Shown here: in pieces, positions 11,881 to 14,945 of the stretch
Position numbering within the stretch: position 1 is the first letter of the stretch
How the letters are laid out: every line of letters begins with the position of its first letter
NCBI GenBank assembly: GCA_001824635.1
Contig: MHYB01000087.1
Location: 12,957-27,901 of the forward strand
DNA: 14,945 nucleotides
DNA from: Planctomycetes bacterium GWF2_50_10
GTDB taxonomy: Bacteria; Planctomycetota; Phycisphaerae; Sedimentisphaerales; GWF2-50-10
Reading direction: 5' to 3'
Translations under genes and position numbers: made by a program
The notes under the pieces: model-generated
What the model saw: the letters and a program-made list of their open reading frames with translations, nothing else
Told to the model about the DNA's origin: nothing
The model's database searches: none

Positions 11881-13671
11881 ATGGAGAAAATTAAGCAATC
11901 TTTGGAGCGGTATTGGGGGTATGGGGATTTTCTGCCTCTTCAGCGGGAGGCGATGCACTCTATCTCCAGCGGGCGGGACAGCATAGTTGTTTTGCCTACG
12001 GGAGGGGGTAAATCGCTTTGTTACCAGGCGCCGGTGCTGTCTATGGATGGTATGGCGGTGGTGGTTTCGCCTTTGATATCACTTATGAAGGACCAGGTCG
12101 ATGCGCTTGTTGACTGTGGGGTGGCGGCGATGCGGCTGGACAGCTCACTTAGCGGGGCAGAGCAGGATATGGTTTTGGGCAGGATGCAGGAGCAGTCGAT
12201 CAAAATACTTTACCTTTCGCCGGAACGGTTGCTTTCTGATGGTTTTATCGATCTGCTGGGCAAGACAAAATTATCGTACATCGCTATCGACGAGGCGCAT
12301 TGCGTGAGTATGTGGGGGCATGACTTTCGGCCGGAGTATCGCCAGCTGGGAATTTTGAAGCAGGCTTTTGGCGGGGTCACGGTGGGGGCTTATACGGCGA
12401 CGGCGACAGAGCAGGTTCGCAAGGACATAGCCCAGCAGCTTAAGCTGATCGATCCACTGATACTGGTTGGATCGTTCGACAGGCCAAATCTGATTTATAA
12501 GATCGAGCCGCGAAAGAATATGATCAAGCAGGTATGCGAGGTGCTGGAAAGGCACAAGAATCAGTCGGGCGTGGTGTACTGCATACGGCGAAAAGATGTG
12601 GATGAATTGTGCGGCCAGCTGCAAGCCAAAGGGTATCGCGCCAGGCCTTATCACGCGGGGATGTCTGACCAGGCACGGAGAGACGGCCAGGATGATTTTA
12701 TAAATGAGCGGGTTGATATTATCGTTGCTACGATCGCGTTCGGGATGGGGATAGATAAATCCAATGTGCGATTTGTGATACACGCGGGGATGCCAAAATC
12801 GCTGGAGAATTACCAGCAGGAAAGCGGCAGAGCGGGGCGAGACGGGCTGGAGGCGCATTGCACGATGTTTTATTCAGGTTCCGATTACGGAGTGTGGAAG
12901 AGCCTGATGCGCGATATGCCGGAAAATGCACAGCAGGTGGCGGTGGGCAAGCTTAACAGCTTATACAGGTTCTGCACGGGGTCGGTTTGCAGGCACAGGG
13001 CGATACTGCAATATTTCGGGCAATCGGCGACGCGGGATAATTGTCAGGCGTGCGATGTGTGTCTTGGCGAGCTTGAGTGCGTGGATGATGCGCTGATTAC
13101 GGCTCAGAAGATACTTTCGTGCATCATTCGGCTGGATCAGCGGTTTGGAACGGCGTATACGGGATCTGTGCTGGTTGGTTCAAATGAGAGCAGGATCGTG
13201 GAAAACGGGCATAATAAATTGAGTACTTACGGGCTGCTTAAGCAATATGAAAAATCTGTGGTGCTGGACTGGATCGAGCAGCTGGTGGGGCAGGGGTATA
13301 TTGAAAAGACGGGCGAATATAATGTGCTTGGCGTGACGCAAAGCGGGTGGGCGGTGTTGAAGGGTAAAGGGACGGTGAGGCTGCTAAAGCCGGCGATGAA
13401 GGCGGCAAAGAAATCAAAGGTTGCGGCGGCATCGTGGGAAGGGGTGGATGAGGAACTATTTGAGGTGCTGCGTAAACTGCGGGCTAAGATAGCGGGTGAG
13501 AAGCATTTGCCGGCTTACATTGTTTTTGGTGACGCGGCGCTGAGGGATATGGCGAGGAGGAGGCCTTCGAATCTCGAAGAGTTTTTGCTTGTAAGCGGGG
13601 TGGGGAGGCAGAAATGCGATAAGTATGGGGAGGAGTTTGTTGGGGCCATTTTGGCGCATTCCAGGGGGTGA
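11881..13671 (+). CDS. recQ: ATP-dependent DNA helicase RecQ
   Basis: This 596-residue 3'-5' helicase has all RecQ domains. The helicase core opens with the Q-motif-like FLPLQREAM (17-25), then Walker A TGGGKS (40-45), DEAHC (138-141 plus Cys), SFDRPNL (198-204), ATIAFGMGIDKSNVR (283-297) and motif VI QQESGRAGRDG (312-322). The zinc ligands are Cys370, Cys388, Cys391 and Cys394. A winged-helix RQC domain spans roughly 400-495, and a C-terminal HRDC domain about 521-596 ends with FLLVSGVGRQKCDKYG. Length and order match bacterial RecQ, which acts in recombination, fork repair and RecFOR-type gap repair. The start is fixed by alignment to the family opening (ALxxxFGYxxFRPLQ-like), even though no ribosome site is present. 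It appears to be monocistronic, with its own promoter and a repeat-containing gap after it. Confidence 0.96.
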   Translation: MEKIKQSLERYWGYGDFLPLQREAMHSISSGRDSIVVLPTGGGKSLCYQAPVLSMDGMAVVVSPLISLMKDQVDALVDCGVAAMRLDSSLSGAEQDMVLGRMQEQSIKILYLSPERLLSDGFIDLLGKTKLSYIAIDEAHCVSMWGHDFRPEYRQLGILKQAFGGVTVGAYTATATEQVRKDIAQQLKLIDPLILVGSFDRPNLIYKIEPRKNMIKQVCEVLERHKNQSGVVYCIRRKDVDELCGQLQAKGYRARPYHAGMSDQARRDGQDDFINERVDIIVATIAFGMGIDKSNVRFVIHAGMPKSLENYQQESGRAGRDGLEAHCTMFYSGSDYGVWKSLMRDMPENAQQVAVGKLNSLYRFCTGSVCRHRAILQYFGQSATRDNCQACDVCLGELECVDDALITAQKILSCIIRLDQRFGTAYTGSVLVGSNESRIVENGHNKLSTYGLLKQYEKSVVLDWIEQLVGQGYIEKTGEYNVLGVTQSGWAVLKGKGTVRLLKPAMKAAKKSKVAAASWEGVDEELFEVLRKLRAKIAGEKHLPAYIVFGDAALRDMARRRPSNLEEFLLVSGVGRQKCDKYGEEFVGAILAHSRG

Positions 13672-13675
13672 TGTT

Positions 13676-13710
13676 GTTGCGGGTTGCGGGTTACGAGTTG
13701 CGGGTTTTGA
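13676..13710. repeat. Heptamer tandem array 3 (GTTGCGG type, five units)
   Basis: Five in-phase 7-bp units start 4 bp after the recQ stop: GTTGCGG (13676), GTTGCGG (13683), GTTACGA (13690), GTTGCGG (13697) and GTTTTGA (13704). The GTT start is invariant. The last unit equals the rotated unit of array 1. Confidence 0.8.
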
Positions 13711-13733
13711 AAACGACACGATTTTGGTGGTTC

Positions 13734-13746
13734 TGCCAGATTGGCA
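13734..13746. promoter_or_regulatory. Palindrome in enhancer position upstream of clpB
   Basis: TGCCA (13734-13738) and TGGCA (13742-13746) form a perfect inverted repeat with a 3-bp centre at about -87 relative to the predicted sigma-54 start. That is the usual range for an activator (bEBP) site. TGGCA recurs at 13771 and at the -24 element at 13801, spaced 29 and 30 bp. The match is short and could be chance. Confidence 0.35.
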
Positions 13747-13799
13747 TGTTCATTTTATTTCTACCCCGTTTGGCATAGCGTAAATCAGGGTTTTTGTGT

Positions 13800-13819
13800 T
13801 TGGCACGCGGGTTGCAAAT
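13800..13819 (+). promoter_or_regulatory. Sigma-54 (RpoN) promoter for clpB
   Basis: The -24/-12 consensus TTGGCACG-N4-TTGC-A-NN-T is matched at every core base: TTGGCACG at 13800-13807 and TTGCAAAT at 13812-13819. The invariant GG and GC are exactly 10 bp apart. With C13815 as -12, transcription would start near 13827, giving an 87-nt leader before the clpB ATG. No sigma-32-like or CIRCE element was seen in the gap. Confidence 0.75.
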
Positions 13820-13872
13820 GTGTAGAAAAGAATGGTGTGCTGTGTGGAAAGTTATATAAGACCAGGTTCCAA

Positions 13873-13899
13873 CACGAAGAGCACGAAAGGCACGAAGGT
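13873..13899. repeat. Nonamer tandem repeat in the clpB leader
   Basis: Three adjacent 9-bp units, CACGAAGAG (13873), CACGAAAGG (13882) and CACGAAGGT (13891), share CACGAA. They lie just before the Shine-Dalgarno sequence AAGGGG (13901-13906). The unit resembles the CACGAAGG-type short repeats seen at several loci in some bacterial genomes. Confidence 0.7.
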
Positions 13900-13913
13900 T
13901 AAGGGGTATAGAG

Positions 13914-14945
13914 ATGAAATTTGATAAGCTTACGATCAAGGCGCAGGAGGCGCTGGCTACTGCGAATCAGGTGGCGATGGCCAGGAGTAATACGATTATT
14001 TCGCCGCTGCATCTGCTTTCGGCGATTCTTGCCGATGATGAGAGCATGGCGGTGCTGATACTTAAGAAGATGGGGTCGAATGTGAGCCGGATAAAGGATA
14101 TGGTCGAGGCTCAGGTCAATCATTTGCCTAAGGGGAATGTGGGCGGGCAGATCATGCCGGACCCGGCGTTTAACCAGGTGGTACTTGATGCGCAGAATCG
14201 CGCGGACAAATTGGGGGATGAATTTCTTTCCGTGGAGCATTTGTTTATTTCGCTTAGTGCTGTGCAGAGCGATGCGAAAGAAGTGTTGCGGCTAAACAGC
14301 GTAACAACGGCGGGGATCGAGGCGGCGCTGAAGCAGGTGCGCGGGTCGGAGAAGGTAACCGATCAGAACCCGGAAGCGATACTGCAGGCGCTCGAGCGAT
14401 ATGCTATTGATCTTGTGGAACAGGCTAGGAAGGGCAAGCTTGACCCGGTGATCGGGCGAGAGGAAGAGATACGGCGGTGCATGCAGGTGCTCAATCGGCG
14501 CACGAAGAATAATCCGGTGCTTATAGGCGAGCCTGGCGTGGGTAAGACGGCAATTGTTGAGGGGCTTGCGCAGCGTATAGTGGCGGGTGATGTGCCGGTG
14601 GGGCTGAAAGATAAGAGAGTGATGGCGCTGGATATGGGGGCGCTTATCGCGGGTACGAAATATCGCGGCGAATTCGAGGAGCGATTCAAAGCTGTGCTTA
14701 AAGAGGTGATAGCGTCGGAAGGGCAGGTAGTTCTTTTTATAGATGAACTGCATAATATCGTTGGGGCGGGTAAGGCGGAAGGGGCGGTGGACGCGGGTAA
14801 TCTTTTGAAGCCTTCGCTGGCGCGGGGTGAACTTCGCTGCATAGGGGCAACTACGATAGATGAATATCGCAAGTACATCGAGAAAGATGCGGCTCTTGAG
14901 CGGAGGTTTCAGCCGATCATGGTGGAGCCGCCGAGCGTGGAAGAG
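13914..14945 (+). CDS. clpB: ClpB disaggregase, N-terminal part (3' truncated by window)
   Basis: The window holds the first 344 codons of ClpB, the Hsp100 ATPase that, with DnaK, rescues aggregated proteins in the cytoplasm. The N-terminal repeat domain (about 1-145) leads into the first AAA+ module, with Walker A GEPGVGKT (205-212), Walker B VLFIDE (273-278) and the LERRF arginine-finger region (329-333). The segment GAGKAEGAVDAGNLLKPSLARGELRCIGATT, which begins at residue 284, is characteristic of ClpB rather than ClpA or ClpC. The frame is still open at the right edge, so the middle coiled-coil and second AAA+ domain lie outside. AAGGGG (13901-13906) is a good ribosome site 7 nt before the ATG. 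The upstream region has a near-perfect sigma-54 promoter instead of the usual heat-shock signals, and a CACGAA repeat sits in the leader. Confidence 0.95.
   Translation, partial: MKFDKLTIKAQEALATANQVAMARSNTIISPLHLLSAILADDESMAVLILKKMGSNVSRIKDMVEAQVNHLPKGNVGGQIMPDPAFNQVVLDAQNRADKLGDEFLSVEHLFISLSAVQSDAKEVLRLNSVTTAGIEAALKQVRGSEKVTDQNPEAILQALERYAIDLVEQARKGKLDPVIGREEEIRRCMQVLNRRTKNNPVLIGEPGVGKTAIVEGLAQRIVAGDVPVGLKDKRVMALDMGALIAGTKYRGEFEERFKAVLKEVIASEGQVVLFIDELHNIVGAGKAEGAVDAGNLLKPSLARGELRCIGATTIDEYRKYIEKDAALERRFQPIMVEPPSVEE

Noticed and set aside
13899..14878. Minus-strand ORFs of 113-171 residues opposite clpB
   Set aside because: They are antisense to highly conserved ClpB sequence. Long antisense ORFs are expected from its codon usage, and none resembles a known protein.

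Overview
The window looks like chromosomal DNA from a mid-GC bacterium with compact operons. It probably belongs to the PVC group, most plausibly Planctomycetota of the Phycisphaerae type. This rests on gene style: a LexA-like S24 regulator with an atypical spacing, DUF4056 lipoproteins, a near-perfect sigma-54 promoter, several starts with weak or absent Shine-Dalgarno sequences, and short heptamer repeats at gene ends. It is not a phylogenetic result. The indolepyruvate:ferredoxin oxidoreductase genes suggest anaerobic amino-acid metabolism. I see no insertion sequence, prophage, tRNA, rRNA or CRISPR array.

Layout, left to right. (1) 2-418: the C-terminal part of an S24/LexA-type self-cleaving regulator, cut by the window edge. 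(2) 435-1640: a strong sigma-70-type promoter, a small secreted protein of unknown function, a YhcH-family protein and a hairpin terminator. (3) 1767-4931: a long plus-strand run holding a DUF1328 membrane peptide, a DUF981 membrane protein, a Tyw1-like radical SAM protein with a C-terminal winged helix, an 80-residue unknown and a XerC/D recombinase, closed by a clean intrinsic terminator. (4) 5045-7289, minus strand: iorA and iorB, overlapping by 26 bp. (5) 7444-8223: 6-phosphogluconolactonase, divergent from iorA. (6) 8224-8492: a very C-poor, G/T-rich gap with two heptamer arrays. (7) 8493-10590, minus strand: two tandem paralogous DUF4056 lipoproteins. (8) 10839-11789: a secreted endonuclease/exonuclease/phosphatase (EEP) protein, divergent from them. 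(9) 11881-13671: recQ with a promoter that predicts an almost leaderless mRNA. (10) 13672-13913: a third heptamer array, a palindrome, a near-perfect sigma-54 promoter and a nonamer repeat. (11) 13914 to the end: clpB, truncated on the right.

Most genes are ordinary housekeeping or metabolic genes. The parts most worth a second look are the DUF4056 lipoprotein pair facing a secreted EEP enzyme, which may be an envelope or extracellular module of unknown role; the apparent sigma-54 control of clpB with an upstream palindrome in enhancer position; and the three phase-preserving 7-bp repeat arrays that sit just after gene ends. I did not find a convincing new defence or mobile system.
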